64,000 bases of DNA, taken from assembly GCF_003060885.1 (NCBI RefSeq), contig NZ_QAIG01000005.1:129732-193731 (forward strand), read 5' to 3'. Origin of the DNA: Pseudomonas sp. HMWF032 (GTDB taxonomy: Bacteria > Pseudomonadota > Gammaproteobacteria > Pseudomonadales > Pseudomonadaceae). The position numbers were made by a program, and so were the translations under genes. Of this stretch, positions 16,219 to 27,072 are shown piece after piece (the first letter of the stretch is position 1; each line of letters starts with the position of its first letter). The notes below the pieces were generated by a model, which saw only the letters and a program-made list of their open reading frames with translations, was not told where the DNA came from and made no database searches.

Positions 16219-18294
16219 TCATACTTGTCCGTATTGTTGGCCGTGGCGCAACCAGCGCTCAAGCAGCGGGCTGACGTGCAGAGGCCAATTTTCCAGCAAT
16301 GCCTGGGCTGCATCACGCACAGCGGGGAGCAGGTCGGCATCACGCATCAGGTCGGCGACCTTGAACTGCAACAGGCCTGTTTGGCGAGTGCCGAGCATCT
16401 CGCCCGGTCCGCGCAGCTCCAAGTCTTTTTCGGCGATCACGAAGCCATCGCAGGTTTCGCGCATGATCGCCAGGCGTTGACGGCCCAGCTGTGACAATGG
16501 CGCGTGATAGAGCAGCAGGCAGTGGCTGGCGGCGCTGCCACGGCCTACCCGGCCACGCAGTTGATGCAACTGGGCCAGCCCTAAACGCTCAGGGTTTTCG
16601 ATGATCATCAGGCTGGCATTGGGCACGTCGACACCGACTTCGATCACCGTGGTGGCCACCAGTAATTGCAGTTGACCCTGTTTGAAGTGGTCCATGACGG
16701 CGGCTTTTTCCGCGGGTTTCATGCGCCCGTGAATCAGGCCAACATTCAGACCGCCGAGCGCTGCCGATAAATCCTCGAAGGTGGTTTCGGCTGCCTGGCA
16801 GGTCAGCTCTTCGGACTCCTCGATCAGCGTGCACACCCAGTAGGCCTGACGCCCCTCGTTGCAGGCCAGGCGAACCCGCTCGATGACTTCAAGGCGGCGG
16901 CTGTCCGCGATCACCAGGGTGTTCACCGGGGTGCGTCCGGGCGGTAGTTCATCGAGGATGGAAGTATCGAGGTCGGCGTAGGCACTCATGGCCAGGGTTC
17001 TTGGGATCGGCGTGGCGGTCATGATCAACTGATGCGGGCACATGCGCCCGCCCACCCCTTTCTGACGCAGTGCCAGGCGTTGCTGTACGCCGAAGCGGTG
17101 CTGTTCATCGATGATCACCAGGGCGAGTTTCTGGAACTGCACTTCTTCCTGAAACAGCGCATGGGTGCCGACCACCATGGGCACGCCATTGGCGATCTGT
17201 TCCAGTGCGCTGGCGCGGGCCTTGCCCTTGAGCTTGCCGGCCAGCCAGGCGACATCCAGACCCAATGGTGCGAGCCATTTACTGAAATTGAGAAAATGCT
17301 GCTCGGCGAGAATCTCTGTAGGGGCCATCAGCGCCACCTGATAACCGGCTTCCAGTGCCTGCAGTGCAGCAAAGGCGGCGACTACGGTCTTGCCGGCACC
17401 GACGTCGCCCTGCACCAGGCGCAGCATTGGCTCGCTCTGGCTGAGGTCGTAGGCGATTTCCGCACCGACGCGCTGTTGTGCACCGGTGGGGGTAAATCCC
17501 AGGTTGGCCAAGTATTGCTGCGGCAGGCTTTGCGCCAGGGGCAGCGCCGGCGCCTGTTGCGCCCGCACGCTTTCACGCAGGCGCTGCAAAGACAGTTGGT
17601 GGGTCAGCAGCTCCTCGAAGGCCAGGCGATGTTGGGCCCAGTGGCGGCCTTCGGCGAGTTCGTCCAGATCAGCATCTGGTGGCGGTCGATGCAAATAGCG
17701 GATCGCTTGGTCGAGCGGGCTTAACTGGTGCTCGTCAGCCAGCTCGCGCGGCAGCCAATCCGGCAGGCTGTGCGGGCCGAGGCGCGCCAGGGCTTGTTCG
17801 CTGAGCTGACGCAGGCGTTGCTGGGTCAGGCCTTCGGTGGTCGGGTAGATCGGCGTCAGGGTCTGTTCTACGGCAATCGGTTCGCTGCCGGACAGCGCAC
17901 GGTATTCCGGGTGATAGATTTCCAGGCCCGAGGAACCTGGGCGCACTTCGCCGTAGCAGCGCACCTGGGTGCCGCGCTTGAGACCTTCTTTTTGCGCCTG
18001 GCTGAAATGGTAGAAGCGCAAGGAGAGGGTACCACTGCCGTCCTGCAGGCGTACGAGCAGGCTACGGCGCCGCCCCATGACCACATCGGCGCCGGCGACT
18101 ATGCCTTCCACCACGGCGTCCTGACCGGGGCGCAACGCGCCAATTGGCACGATGCGGGTGCGATCCTGGTAGCGCAGCGGCAGGTGAAACAACACATCCT
18201 GCAAGGTTTCCAGGCCGACTTTGGCCAGTTTTTCGGCCAGTGCGGCGCCTACTCCCTTGAGCGCGGTAACCGGAACCGCGGCCAACTCGGTCAT
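16219..18294 (-). CDS. recG: ATP-dependent DNA helicase RecG
   Basis: 691-residue branch-migrating helicase that remodels stalled forks and Holliday junctions. An N-terminal wedge/OB region (about 1-200, with LFHLPLRYQDRTR) is followed by two RecA-like helicase domains: Walker A GDVGAGKT (about 296), DEQHRFGVQQR (about 397) and the SF2 motif VI region QLRGRVGRG (about 585). Full length for the family. It begins 9 bases after oxyR ends, same strand. An oxyR-recG operon is described in P. aeruginosa, where OxyR controls recG, so peroxide-linked expression is expected. Confidence 0.97.
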   Translation of the reverse strand: MTELAAVPVTALKGVGAALAEKLAKVGLETLQDVLFHLPLRYQDRTRIVPIGALRPGQDAVVEGIVAGADVVMGRRRSLLVRLQDGSGTLSLRFYHFSQAQKEGLKRGTQVRCYGEVRPGSSGLEIYHPEYRALSGSEPIAVEQTLTPIYPTTEGLTQQRLRQLSEQALARLGPHSLPDWLPRELADEHQLSPLDQAIRYLHRPPPDADLDELAEGRHWAQHRLAFEELLTHQLSLQRLRESVRAQQAPALPLAQSLPQQYLANLGFTPTGAQQRVGAEIAYDLSQSEPMLRLVQGDVGAGKTVVAAFAALQALEAGYQVALMAPTEILAEQHFLNFSKWLAPLGLDVAWLAGKLKGKARASALEQIANGVPMVVGTHALFQEEVQFQKLALVIIDEQHRFGVQQRLALRQKGVGGRMCPHQLIMTATPIPRTLAMSAYADLDTSILDELPPGRTPVNTLVIADSRRLEVIERVRLACNEGRQAYWVCTLIEESEELTCQAAETTFEDLSAALGGLNVGLIHGRMKPAEKAAVMDHFKQGQLQLLVATTVIEVGVDVPNASLMIIENPERLGLAQLHQLRGRVGRGSAASHCLLLYHAPLSQLGRQRLAIMRETCDGFVIAEKDLELRGPGEMLGTRQTGLLQFKVADLMRDADLLPAVRDAAQALLENWPLHVSPLLERWLRHGQQYGQV

Positions 18295-18303
18295 TCTCTG
18301 GCC

Positions 18304-19230
18304 TTAGTTGTTCTTGGATTGTGGGCGTGCCACCGAGCACAGGCGGATCGAATCTGTCAGCACCTCAATGGCGTTGGGCCTTGGAAAGCTGGCGCGCCAG
18401 GCAATCGCCACGGTGCGGAACGGTGCCGGCGGACTGAGTGGGCGTACTTCGATCACGCCGGGCGCGTAGTGGTGGCTGTCGACTGCGGAGAACGGCAGGA
18501 TCGATACGCCAAGACCTGAGGCAACCATGTGGCGAATGGTCTCCAGCGAGCTGGATTCGACGGTTGTATGTTTGGCGCTATCTTCGCCGCCCTTGCGCAG
18601 GGTCGGGCAGGCTTCGAGCACCTGATCGCGGAAACAGTGCCCTTCGCCTAGCAGCAGCAGGCTCTTGTCATTGAGCAGCTTGGGGTCAATGCTGTCCATC
18701 TCGGCCCAGGGATGGCCTGCCGGCAGTAAGGCGAAGAATGGCTCGTCATACAGCGGTTTGGTCAACACATCGGCTTCATGGAACGGCAGGGCGATGATGA
18801 TTGCGTCCAGCTCGCCATTGCGCAGTTTGTCGCGCAGCACGTGTGTAAAGTTCTCTTCGATATACAGCGGCATCTGCGGTGCGACGCGGTGCAGTTGCGG
18901 AATCAGGTGGGGGAACAGATAAGGGCCGACGGTGTAGATCGCACCGATCTTCAGCGGGGCCGCCATCTGATTTTTCCCCGCCTGAGCCAGCTCACGGATG
19001 CTTTGGGCTTGCTCGAGCACCTTCTGTGCCTGGGTGACGATACCTTCACCAACCGGCGTCAGGCGCACTGCGCTCTTGCTGCGTTCGAAGATCAGTACGC
19101 CCAGCTCGTCTTCAAGTTTTTTGACGCCTACGGACAGCGTGGGCTGGCTGACGTGGCACCGCTCGGCCGCGCGACCAAAATGCTGTTCCTGAGCGAGGGT
19201 GACTATGTAGCGCAGTTCAGTGAGGGTCAT
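18304..19230 (-). CDS. oxyR: Hydrogen peroxide-responsive LysR regulator OxyR
   Basis: 308 residues. LysR winged helix at the N-terminus (MTLTELRYIVTLAQEQHFGR; AERCHVSQPTLSVGVKKLE) and a C-terminal sensing domain. The two redox cysteines fall at C199 (GEGHCF) and C208 (LEACPT), the same numbers as in E. coli OxyR, so disulphide switching should be intact. ATG 19230 is chosen because the family starts there; the frame is open to 19257. Divergent from nuoA across a 238-base gap and followed by recG. Confidence 0.97.
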   Translation of the reverse strand: MTLTELRYIVTLAQEQHFGRAAERCHVSQPTLSVGVKKLEDELGVLIFERSKSAVRLTPVGEGIVTQAQKVLEQAQSIRELAQAGKNQMAAPLKIGAIYTVGPYLFPHLIPQLHRVAPQMPLYIEENFTHVLRDKLRNGELDAIIIALPFHEADVLTKPLYDEPFFALLPAGHPWAEMDSIDPKLLNDKSLLLLGEGHCFRDQVLEACPTLRKGGEDSAKHTTVESSSLETIRHMVASGLGVSILPFSAVDSHHYAPGVIEVRPLSPPAPFRTVAIAWRASFPRPNAIEVLTDSIRLCSVARPQSKNN

Positions 19231-19468
19231 AGTCTTTATCCATTGAGATGCAGCCAAGCATAGCGGCTGTATTCAATCGAACCAACTATATGATGCGCTG
19301 TAGGCGATTTGACGATTGGCTACGCGTTGATGTCGCTTTGTGAACATAAAATATTTGGTTACTAGCGTGCTGTACGAATAGAATTGCGTCCATACTTGGC
19401 GAGCGCCACTGGCCTAAGCTCGCAACAATAAAATTATAGAAGCCGTTCCTTTTACAGGGAGTACCGGC
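19231..19468. promoter_or_regulatory. Divergent oxyR / nuoA control region
   Basis: AT-richer 238-base gap between divergently transcribed oxyR and nuoA. It must hold the promoters of both the peroxide regulator and the 15-kb complex I operon. I could not fix -35/-10 pairs with confidence. GGGAG at 19457-19461 is the nuoA ribosome site. Confidence 0.55.
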
Positions 19469-19882
19469 ATGCCTGATGTAGTTACGACCATGTCCCATAA
19501 CTGGGCTTTTGCTGTTTTCATGCTCGGGGTCTTCGGCCTTATTGCGTTCATGCTCGGCCTGTCCAGCCTGCTGGGTAGCAAAGCCTGGGGCCGTAGCAAG
19601 AATGAGCCCTTTGAGTCCGGCATGTTGCCTGTCGGCAGCGCGCGTCTGCGCCTGTCAGCCAAATTCTATTTGGTCGCGATGCTCTTCGTGATCTTCGACG
19701 TTGAAGCCCTCTTTCTCTTCGCTTGGGCCGTTTCAGTGCGCGAAAGCGGCTGGGCTGGTCTGATCGAAGCTACAATCTTTATAGCAATTCTGTTGGCAGG
19801 TCTTGTCTACCTTTGGCGGATTGGGGCGCTCGATTGGGCACCTCAAGGCCGTCGCGAGCGGCAGGCGAAGCTAAAACAATGA
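19469..19882 (+). CDS. nuoA: NADH-quinone oxidoreductase subunit A
   Basis: 137-residue membrane subunit of complex I with three hydrophobic segments (about 15-38, 66-90, 98-118). The family signature [20 protein letters not shown] (about 50-69) is present, followed by the [13 protein letters not shown] segment with its conserved acidic residues. First gene of a nuoA-N operon; nuoB starts 10 bases after it. The start could also be the Met at residue 8. Confidence 0.95.
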   Translation: MPDVVTTMSHNWAFAVFMLGVFGLIAFMLGLSSLLGSKAWGRSKNEPFESGMLPVGSARLRLSAKFYLVAMLFVIFDVEALFLFAWAVSVRESGWAGLIEATIFIAILLAGLVYLWRIGALDWAPQGRRERQAKLKQ

Positions 19883-19892
19883 GGCTTTGGCG

Positions 19893-20570
19893 ATGCACTA
19901 CAAACTTACTCGGATCGATCCGGATGCGCCGAATGAGCGCTATCCGGTCGGCGAGCGGGAGACTGTTTCCGACCCGCTGCTAGATGATCAAGTCCACAAA
20001 AACATCTACATGGGCAAGCTAGCCGATGTACTCAATGGTGCAGTGAACTGGGGGCGCAAGAACTCCCTGTGGCCTTATAACTTTGGCCTGAGCTGCTGCT
20101 ATGTGGAAATGACCACCGCCTTTACTGCGCCGCATGACGTGGCCCGGTTCGGTGCGGAAGTGATCCGGGCCTCCCCACGCCAGGCGGACTTCATGGTCAT
20201 CGCCGGCACCTGCTTTATCAAGATGGCTCCGGTCATCCAGCGCCTGTATGAGCAGATGCTGGAGCCCAAGTGGGTGATCTCGATGGGCTCCTGCGCTAAC
20301 TCTGGCGGTATGTACGACATCTACTCCGTGGTTCAGGGGGTCGATAAGTTCCTGCCGGTCGACGTCTATATTCCCGGTTGTCCGCCGCGCCCCGAGGCTT
20401 TTCTGCAGGGCTTGATGCTGCTGCAGGAATCCATTGGTCAGGAGCGCCGGCCGTTGTCCTGGGTCGTCGGTGATCAGGGTGTTTACCGTGCCGATATGCC
20501 TTCGCAGAAAGAACAGCGCCGCGAGCAGCGCATCGCTGTGACCAATCTGCGCAGCCCCGACGAAGTGTGA
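19893..20570 (+). CDS. nuoB: NADH-quinone oxidoreductase subunit B
   Basis: 225 residues, peripheral-arm subunit holding the terminal [4Fe-4S] cluster N2 that passes electrons to ubiquinone. Ligand motifs are present: [16 protein letters not shown], and [14 protein letters not shown] 19893 preferred to TTG 19887 (GAGGC at 19881-19885 as ribosome site). 56 bases before nuoCD. Confidence 0.96.
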   Translation: MHYKLTRIDPDAPNERYPVGERETVSDPLLDDQVHKNIYMGKLADVLNGAVNWGRKNSLWPYNFGLSCCYVEMTTAFTAPHDVARFGAEVIRASPRQADFMVIAGTCFIKMAPVIQRLYEQMLEPKWVISMGSCANSGGMYDIYSVVQGVDKFLPVDVYIPGCPPRPEAFLQGLMLLQESIGQERRPLSWVVGDQGVYRADMPSQKEQRREQRIAVTNLRSPDEV

Positions 20571-20626
20571 GCCTGGGCTCGATTGAGCCCGCCTACTGAC
20601 GCCGTTGACCGATAGCGACCGAGACC

Positions 20627-22408
20627 ATGACTGCAGACAGCATTCTGTCCATACCGCCGTACAAGGCTGACGACCACGATGTGGTCGTCGAACTGAATTC
20701 CCGTTTTGGCGCTGACGCCTTTACCGCACAGAGTACCCGTACTGGCATGCCGGTGCTGTGGGTAGCCCGCGAGCGGCTGGTCGAAGTTCTGAGCTTCCTG
20801 CGTCACCTGCCGCGCCCCTACGTCATGCTGTATGACCTGCATGGCGTCGACGAGCGCCTGCGTACCCAGCGTCGTGGTTTGCCGAGTGCGGATTTCACCG
20901 TGTTCTATCACCTGATGTCGCTGGAGCGGAACAGCGATGTCATGATCAAGGTCGCGCTGAAAGAAGGCGATCTCAATGTACCCAGCGTCACCAGCATCTG
21001 GCCCAATGCCAACTGGTACGAGCGTGAAGTCTGGGACCTCTACGGCATCCACTTCAGCGGCCACCCTCATCTGACGCGGATCATGATGCCGCCGACCTGG
21101 GAAGGCCATCCGCTGCGCAAGGATTATCCGGCGCGTGCCACCGAGTTCGACCCCTTCAGCCTGACCTTGGCCAAGCAGCAGCATGAAGAAGAAGCGGCGC
21201 GCTTCAAGCCGGAAGACTGGGGCATGAAGCGTGGCAGCGAGCATGAGGACTACATGTTCCTCAATCTCGGGCCTAACCACCCCTCGGCGCACGGTGCGTT
21301 CCGCATCATCCTGCAACTCGACGGCGAAGAGATCGTCGATTGCGTACCGGAAGTCGGCTACCACCACCGCGGTGCCGAAAAGATGGCCGAACGTCAGAGC
21401 TGGCATAGCTTCATCCCCTACACCGACCGCATCGATTACCTAGGCGGGGTGATGAACAACCTGCCGTACGTGCTGGCCGTGGAAAAACTCGCGGGCATCA
21501 CCGTGCCGCAACGGGTCGACGTGATTCGCATCATGCTGGCCGAGTTCTTCCGCATCACCAGCCACCTGCTGTTCCTCGGCACCTATATCCAGGATGTCGG
21601 TGCGATGACCCCGGTGTTCTTCACCTTTACTGACCGCCAGCGCGCCTACAAGGTGATCGAAGCCATCACCGGATTCCGCCTGCACCCGGCCTGGTACCGC
21701 ATTGGCGGCGTGGCCCACGATCTGCCGCGCGGCTGGGATAAATTGGTCAAGGAGTTCGTCGATTGGCTGCCCAAGCGCCTCGACGAGTACGAGAAAGCCG
21801 CGCTGAAGAACAGCATCCTTAAGGCCCGTACCATCGGTGTGGCACAGTACAACACCCAGGAAGCGCTGGAGTGGGGCACCACCGGTGCCGGCCTGCGCGC
21901 CACTGGCTGCGACTTTGACCTGCGCAAGGCGCGGCCGTATTCCGGCTACGAGCACTTCGAGTTCGAAGTGCCGCTGGCCGCCAATGGCGATGCCTACGAC
22001 CGCTGCATGGTGCGTGTGGAAGAGATGCGCCAGAGCATCAAGATCATCGATCAGTGCCTGCGCAATATGCCGGAAGGTCCGTACAAGGCCGATCATCCGC
22101 TGACTACGCCACCGCCGAAAGAGCGCACGCTGCAGCACATCGAGACCCTGATCACTCACTTCCTGCAGGTTTCCTGGGGCCCGGTGATGCCGGCCAACGA
22201 AAGCTTGCAGATGATCGAGGCGACCAAGGGCATCAACAGTTACTACCTGACCAGCGACGGCAGCACCATGAGCTACCGTACGCGCATTCGCACGCCGAGC
22301 TTCCCTCACCTGCAGCAGATCCCTTCGGTGATTCGCGGCAGCATGGTCGCCGACCTGATTGCGTATCTGGGCAGTATCGACTTTGTTATGGCTGACGTGG
22401 ACCGCTGA
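20627..22408 (+). CDS. nuoCD: NADH-quinone oxidoreductase fused subunits C and D
   Basis: 593 residues. The N-terminal part (about 1-180) is the 30-kDa NuoC domain, with [18 protein letters not shown]; after a linker the NuoD 49-kDa domain (about 205-593) starts with [13 protein letters not shown] and ends with the quinone-site region DFVMADVDR. The C-D fusion is typical of gammaproteobacterial complex I. Sits at the junction of peripheral and membrane arms. The stop overlaps the nuoE start (TGATG). Confidence 0.96.
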   Translation: MTADSILSIPPYKADDHDVVVELNSRFGADAFTAQSTRTGMPVLWVARERLVEVLSFLRHLPRPYVMLYDLHGVDERLRTQRRGLPSADFTVFYHLMSLERNSDVMIKVALKEGDLNVPSVTSIWPNANWYEREVWDLYGIHFSGHPHLTRIMMPPTWEGHPLRKDYPARATEFDPFSLTLAKQQHEEEAARFKPEDWGMKRGSEHEDYMFLNLGPNHPSAHGAFRIILQLDGEEIVDCVPEVGYHHRGAEKMAERQSWHSFIPYTDRIDYLGGVMNNLPYVLAVEKLAGITVPQRVDVIRIMLAEFFRITSHLLFLGTYIQDVGAMTPVFFTFTDRQRAYKVIEAITGFRLHPAWYRIGGVAHDLPRGWDKLVKEFVDWLPKRLDEYEKAALKNSILKARTIGVAQYNTQEALEWGTTGAGLRATGCDFDLRKARPYSGYEHFEFEVPLAANGDAYDRCMVRVEEMRQSIKIIDQCLRNMPEGPYKADHPLTTPPPKERTLQHIETLITHFLQVSWGPVMPANESLQMIEATKGINSYYLTSDGSTMSYRTRIRTPSFPHLQQIPSVIRGSMVADLIAYLGSIDFVMADVDR

Positions 22409-22905
22409 TGATGAGCACGCTAATCCAGACTGATCGTTTCACCCTCAGCGCAAGCGAACGCTCGGCCATTGAGCACGAGATGCACCACTACGAAGACCCG
22501 CGCGCGGCGTCGATCGAAGCCCTGAAAATCGTGCAGAAGGCCCGTGGTTGGGTGCCGGATGGTGCTGCCGATGCGATTGGCGAAATCTTGGGTATTCCTG
22601 CCAGCGACGTCGAAGGCGTGGCCACCTTCTATAGTCAGATTTTCCGTCAGCCAGTAGGCCGCCACATCATCCGGGTGTGCGACAGCATGACCTGCTATAT
22701 CGGTGGGCATGAAGGCGTGCTGGCGGGTATCAAGGATCAGCTAGGCATCGTGCCGGGGCAGACCACCGCCGATGGCCGTTTTACTCTGCTGCCGGTGTGC
22801 TGCCTGGGTAACTGCGACAAAGCGCCTGCGGTGATGATCGACGATGATACTTACGGCAACCTTGATGCCAATGGCATCACTAAGCTGCTGGAGGCCTACG
22901 TATGA
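22408..22905 (+). CDS. nuoE: NADH-quinone oxidoreductase subunit E
   Basis: 165 residues with a thioredoxin-like [2Fe-2S] domain. The four ligand cysteines lie in [10 protein letters not shown] (about 91-100) and [10 protein letters not shown] (about 131-140). Part of the NADH-oxidising module with NuoF and NuoG. The start could be ATG 22408 or the adjacent ATG 22411. The last four bases overlap nuoF (ATGA), indicating translational coupling. Confidence 0.95.
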   Translation: MMSTLIQTDRFTLSASERSAIEHEMHHYEDPRAASIEALKIVQKARGWVPDGAADAIGEILGIPASDVEGVATFYSQIFRQPVGRHIIRVCDSMTCYIGGHEGVLAGIKDQLGIVPGQTTADGRFTLLPVCCLGNCDKAPAVMIDDDTYGNLDANGITKLLEAYV

Positions 22906-24257
22906 GCATCAAGACACTGACCTCCATCGGCCCGGCCAACAAGATCGCCCGCAGCGAGGAAAGCCATCCGCTGACCTGGCGTTTACGTGACGACGCCCAG
23001 CCGGTATGGCTTGAGGAGTACCAGCAGAAGAACGGCTACGCCGCTGCGCGCAAAGCGCTGAGCGAAATGGCCCAATCCGATATCGTGCAGACGGTGAAAG
23101 ATTCCGGCCTCAAGGGGCGTGGTGGTGCGGGCTTCCCCACCGGGGTGAAGTGGGGCCTGATGCCCGCCGACGAATCCATGAACATCCGCTACCTGCTGTG
23201 CAACGCGGACGAGATGGAACCAAACACCTGGAAAGACCGCATGCTGATGGAGCAGCTGCCGCACCTGCTGGTGGAAGGCATGCTGATTTCCGCCCGTGCG
23301 CTCAAGGCCTATCGTGGCTACATCTTTCTGCGCGGTGAGTATGTCGATGCGGCAACTAATCTCAATCGTGCCATCGAGGAAGCCAAGGCCGCCGGCCTGC
23401 TGGGCAAAAACATCCTCGGCAGCGGGTTCGATTTCGAGCTGTTTGTGCACACCGGTGCCGGGCGCTACATCTGCGGCGAAGAGACCGCACTGATCAACTC
23501 CCTCGAAGGTCGTCGTGCCAACCCGCGCGCCAAGCCACCGTTCCCGGCCGCCGTTGGCGTATGGGGCAAGCCGACCTGTGTCAACAACGTCGAGACCTTG
23601 TGCAACGTACCGGCCATCGTCGGCAATGGCGTGGACTGGTACAAGAGCCTGGCCCGTGAAGGCAGTGAAGACCACGGCACCAAGCTGATGGGTTTCTCTG
23701 GCAAGGTGAAGAACCCTGGTCTATGGGAGCTGCCCTTTGGCATCCCGGCTCGCGAGCTGTTTGAGGATTACGCCGGCGGCATGCGTGACGGCTACAAGCT
23801 GAAATGCTGGCAACCTGGCGGTGCCGGCACGGGTTTTCTGCTGCCCGAGCACCTGGATGCGCTGATGTATGCCGGCGGTATCGGCAAGGTCGGCACCCGC
23901 ATGGGCACTGGGCTGGCGCTGGCGGTGGACGACAGCATCAACATGGTCTCGCTGCTGCGCAACATGGAAGAGTTCTTCGCCCGCGAGTCCTGCGGCTGGT
24001 GCACCCCGTGCCGCGACGGCCTGCCGTGGAGCGTGAAGGTCCTCCGCGCGCTGGAGCGCAAGCAGGGCACGGCCGAAGACATCCAGACCCTGTTGGGGCT
24101 GGTCAACTTCCTTGGTCCCGGCAAGACCTTCTGCGCCCATGCACCGGGCGCCGTTGAGCCGCTGGGCAGTGCGATCAAGTATTTCCGTTCGGAGTTCGAG
24201 GCTGGCGTGGCCAGTTTGGCGGCTCCGGCACCGACGGGGCAATTCGTCCCCGCGTGA
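22902..24257 (+). CDS. nuoF: NADH-quinone oxidoreductase subunit F
   Basis: 451 residues; binds NADH and FMN and one [4Fe-4S] cluster. Visible motifs: [16 protein letters not shown] (NADH/FMN, about 69-84), [20 protein letters not shown] (FMN), and the cluster ligands in [11 protein letters not shown] plus a later Cys in [10 protein letters not shown]. Entry point of electrons into complex I. Overlaps nuoE by four bases and is separated from nuoG by 94 bases. Confidence 0.97.
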   Translation: MSIKTLTSIGPANKIARSEESHPLTWRLRDDAQPVWLEEYQQKNGYAAARKALSEMAQSDIVQTVKDSGLKGRGGAGFPTGVKWGLMPADESMNIRYLLCNADEMEPNTWKDRMLMEQLPHLLVEGMLISARALKAYRGYIFLRGEYVDAATNLNRAIEEAKAAGLLGKNILGSGFDFELFVHTGAGRYICGEETALINSLEGRRANPRAKPPFPAAVGVWGKPTCVNNVETLCNVPAIVGNGVDWYKSLAREGSEDHGTKLMGFSGKVKNPGLWELPFGIPARELFEDYAGGMRDGYKLKCWQPGGAGTGFLLPEHLDALMYAGGIGKVGTRMGTGLALAVDDSINMVSLLRNMEEFFARESCGWCTPCRDGLPWSVKVLRALERKQGTAEDIQTLLGLVNFLGPGKTFCAHAPGAVEPLGSAIKYFRSEFEAGVASLAAPAPTGQFVPA

Positions 24258-24317
24258 AGTTAGCGTTGCGGCGGCTACTCACCTGGCCCCGCAGCACACC
24301 GTGATTCCATTAGCCAA

Positions 24318-24333
24318 GCCCGCTTCGGTGGGC
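24318..24333 (+). repeat. UUCG-capped hairpin before nuoG
   Basis: In the 94-base nuoF-nuoG gap, GCCCGC-TTCG-GTGGGC forms a 6-bp stem (one G-T pair) closed by the very stable UUCG tetraloop, ending 18 bases before the nuoG start. It may guard upstream mRNA or affect nuoG initiation. No T-run, so not a terminator. Confidence 0.5.
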
Positions 24334-24351
24334 AAAGAAGAAACCTGAACC

Positions 24352-27072
24352 ATGGCCACTATCCACGTAGACGGCAAAGATTTCGAAGTCGATGGGGCGG
24401 ACAACCTGCTGCAGGCCTGCTTGTCCCTCGGTCTTGATATCCCTTACTTCTGCTGGCATCCGGCGCTCGGTAGCGTCGGTGCCTGCCGCCAGTGCGCGGT
24501 CAAGCAGTACACCGATGAAAACGATACGCGCGGGCGCATCGTCATGTCGTGCATGACGCCGGCCGCTGACAACACTTGGATCAGCATCGACGATGAAGAA
24601 TCCAAGGCGTTCCGCGCCAGCGTCGTCGAGTGGCTGATGACCAACCACCCGCACGACTGCCCGGTGTGCGAGGAGGGTGGCCATTGCCACCTGCAGGACA
24701 TGACGGTGATGACGGGCCACAACCAGCGCCGTTATCGCTTCACCAAGCGCACCCACCAGAATCAGCAGCTCGGCCCGTTTATCTCTCATGAGATGAACCG
24801 CTGCATCGCCTGCTACCGCTGCGTGCGTTACTACAAGGATTACGCCGGAGGCACGGACCTTGGCGTGTACGGCGCGCACGACAACGTCTACTTCGGCCGC
24901 GTGGAAGACGGCGTGCTGGAGAGCGAGTTCTCCGGCAACCTGGTCGAGGTCTGCCCGACCGGGGTATTCACCGACAAGACCCACTCCGAGCGCTACAACC
25001 GCAAGTGGGACATGCAGTTTGCCCCGAGCATCTGTCACGGCTGTGCCAGCGGCTGCAACACCAGCCCTGGCGAACGCTACGGCGAACTGCGGCGTATCGA
25101 AAACCGCTTCAACGGCGATGTGAACCAGTATTTCTTGTGTGACCGTGGCCGTTTTGGTTACGGCTACGTCAACCGCAGCGACCGTCCGCGCCAGCCGCTG
25201 CTGCTGAACAAAAGCGGTGGCGAAAAGCTCGGCATCGATGCCGCGCTGGACAAGGCCGCCGAGCTGCTCAAAGGTAAACGCGTAATCGGCATCGGCTCGC
25301 CGCGCGCCAGCCTGGAAAGCAACTTTGCCCTGCGTGAGCTGGTCGGCGAGGCCAACTACTACTCTGGCATCGCCGCGGGTGAGCTGGACAATATCCGCCT
25401 GATCCGCGACATCCTGCAGAACGGCCCGCTGCCGGTGCCGACCCTGCGGGACGTGGAACTGCACGATGCGGTGTTTATCCTCGGTGAAGACCTGACCCAG
25501 ACTGCTGCACGTCTGGCCCTGGCCCTGCGTCAGGCGGTTAAGGGTAAAGCCACGGAAATCGCCGCTGCGGCGAAGATTCAGGACTGGCACATGGCGGCGG
25601 TGCAGAACGTCGCGCAGGATGCCCTCAACCCGCTGTTTATCGCCAGCGTGACCGCCACCCGCCTGGATGATGTCGCCGAAGCCTGTGTGCATGCTGCACC
25701 GGCCGACCTGGCGCGCATCGGTTTTGCTGTGGCCCATGCCATCGACCCCAGCGCACCGGCGGTCAGCGGTCTGGACAGCGACGCAGTCGAACTGGTGCAG
25801 CTGATTGCGGATGCGTTGCTGGACGCGAAGCGACCCTTGATCGTTTCCGGTGCGTCGTTGGGCGAGAAGAGCCTGATCGAAGCTGCCGCCAACATCGCCA
25901 GCGCCTTGAAGAACCGCGAGAAAGACGCTTCCATCAGCCTGGTGGTGCCGGAAGCCAACAGCATGGGCCTGGCCCTGCTGGGTGGCGAGTCCGTCGATGC
26001 GGCGCTGCAGGCGCTGACGTCCGGCCAGGCCGATGCCGTGATCGTGCTGGAAAACGACCTGTACCGCCGCGCCGATGCGGCCCAGGTTGATGCCGCATTG
26101 GCAGCGGCAAAGCTGGTTATCGTCGCTGACCATCAGCACACTGCCACCAGCGAAAAAGCCCACCTGCTGCTGCCGGTGGCCAGTTTCGCCGAAGGCGATG
26201 GCACCCTGGTCAGTTTCGAGGGCCGTGCTCAGCGGTTCTTCCAGGTGTTCGAGCCGAGCTATTACGACGCCAATATCCTGATTCGCGAAGGCTGGCGCTG
26301 GCTGCATGCGTTGCACAGCACCCTGCAAGGCAAGCCGCTGGATTGGACCCAGCTGGATGCAGTGACCGCAGCCGTCGCGGCCAGCAACAGCCTGCTGGCC
26401 CGCATCGGCGAAGCCGCGCCCAACGCCACCTTCCGCATCAAGGGCCTTAAGCTGGCTCGCGAACCTCACCGTTACAGCGGTCGTACCGCCATGCGCGCCA
26501 ATATCAGTGTGCACGAGCCGCGTCAGCCGCAGGATCAAGACTCGGCCTTTGCCTTCTCCATGGAAGGTTATTCGGGTAGCAAGGAAGACCGTCAGCAGAT
26601 CCCCTTCGCCTGGTCACCGGGCTGGAACTCACCGCAGGCCTGGAACAAGTTCCAGGACGAAGTCGGCGGCCACCTGCGTGCCGGTGACCCCGGTGTGCGC
26701 CTGCTGGAAGCCAAAGGCACTGTGTTGCCTTGGTTCAGCGTGCCAGCGGCCTTCAATCCGGCGCCGGGTACCTTGCAGGCTGTGGCCTTGCACCACCTGT
26801 TCGGCAGCGAGGAAACCTCCGCCGGCGCCGCGCCGCTGCAAGAGCGCATTCCTGCACCTTATGCACTGCTGGCCAAGGCCGAAGCAGATCGTCTGGGTGT
26901 GAATGACGGCGCGCTGTTGAGCCTGACCGTCGCTGGGCAGACTCTACGCCTGCCGCTGCAGATCACTGAAGAGCTGGCCATCGGTGTGGTCGGCCTGCCC
27001 GTCGGTTTGCAGGGCATGCCGGCGCTGATTGCAGGCAGTGTGGTCACCCGCATTGAGGAGGCCGCGCAATGA
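24352..27072 (+). CDS. nuoG: NADH-quinone oxidoreductase subunit G
   Basis: 906 residues, largest complex I subunit. N-terminal [2Fe-2S] motif ([15 protein letters not shown], about 34-48), a cluster region with histidine and cysteines ([15 protein letters not shown], about 100-114), a [4Fe-4S] set ([11 protein letters not shown], about 150-160) and the additional cluster region [15 protein letters not shown] (about 228-242), then a long molybdopterin-oxidoreductase-like part without cofactor. Overlaps nuoH by four bases (ATGA). The first 250 residues carry the electron path; the rest is structural. Confidence 0.96.
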   Translation: MATIHVDGKDFEVDGADNLLQACLSLGLDIPYFCWHPALGSVGACRQCAVKQYTDENDTRGRIVMSCMTPAADNTWISIDDEESKAFRASVVEWLMTNHPHDCPVCEEGGHCHLQDMTVMTGHNQRRYRFTKRTHQNQQLGPFISHEMNRCIACYRCVRYYKDYAGGTDLGVYGAHDNVYFGRVEDGVLESEFSGNLVEVCPTGVFTDKTHSERYNRKWDMQFAPSICHGCASGCNTSPGERYGELRRIENRFNGDVNQYFLCDRGRFGYGYVNRSDRPRQPLLLNKSGGEKLGIDAALDKAAELLKGKRVIGIGSPRASLESNFALRELVGEANYYSGIAAGELDNIRLIRDILQNGPLPVPTLRDVELHDAVFILGEDLTQTAARLALALRQAVKGKATEIAAAAKIQDWHMAAVQNVAQDALNPLFIASVTATRLDDVAEACVHAAPADLARIGFAVAHAIDPSAPAVSGLDSDAVELVQLIADALLDAKRPLIVSGASLGEKSLIEAAANIASALKNREKDASISLVVPEANSMGLALLGGESVDAALQALTSGQADAVIVLENDLYRRADAAQVDAALAAAKLVIVADHQHTATSEKAHLLLPVASFAEGDGTLVSFEGRAQRFFQVFEPSYYDANILIREGWRWLHALHSTLQGKPLDWTQLDAVTAAVAASNSLLARIGEAAPNATFRIKGLKLAREPHRYSGRTAMRANISVHEPRQPQDQDSAFAFSMEGYSGSKEDRQQIPFAWSPGWNSPQAWNKFQDEVGGHLRAGDPGVRLLEAKGTVLPWFSVPAAFNPAPGTLQAVALHHLFGSEETSAGAAPLQERIPAPYALLAKAEADRLGVNDGALLSLTVAGQTLRLPLQITEELAIGVVGLPVGLQGMPALIAGSVVTRIEEAAQ

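Noticed and set aside
16086..16343. Upstream extension of the HDOD gene into recG
   Set aside because: Adds 86 residues without any recognisable pattern and overlaps recG; MTELAL at 16085 is a normal start.
24310..26538. Open frame of 742 codons on the minus strand opposite nuoG
   Set aside because: It mirrors the real nuoG frame in GC-rich DNA, where opposite frames stay open by codon bias; no domain is recognised in it, and nuoG has all its cluster motifs.
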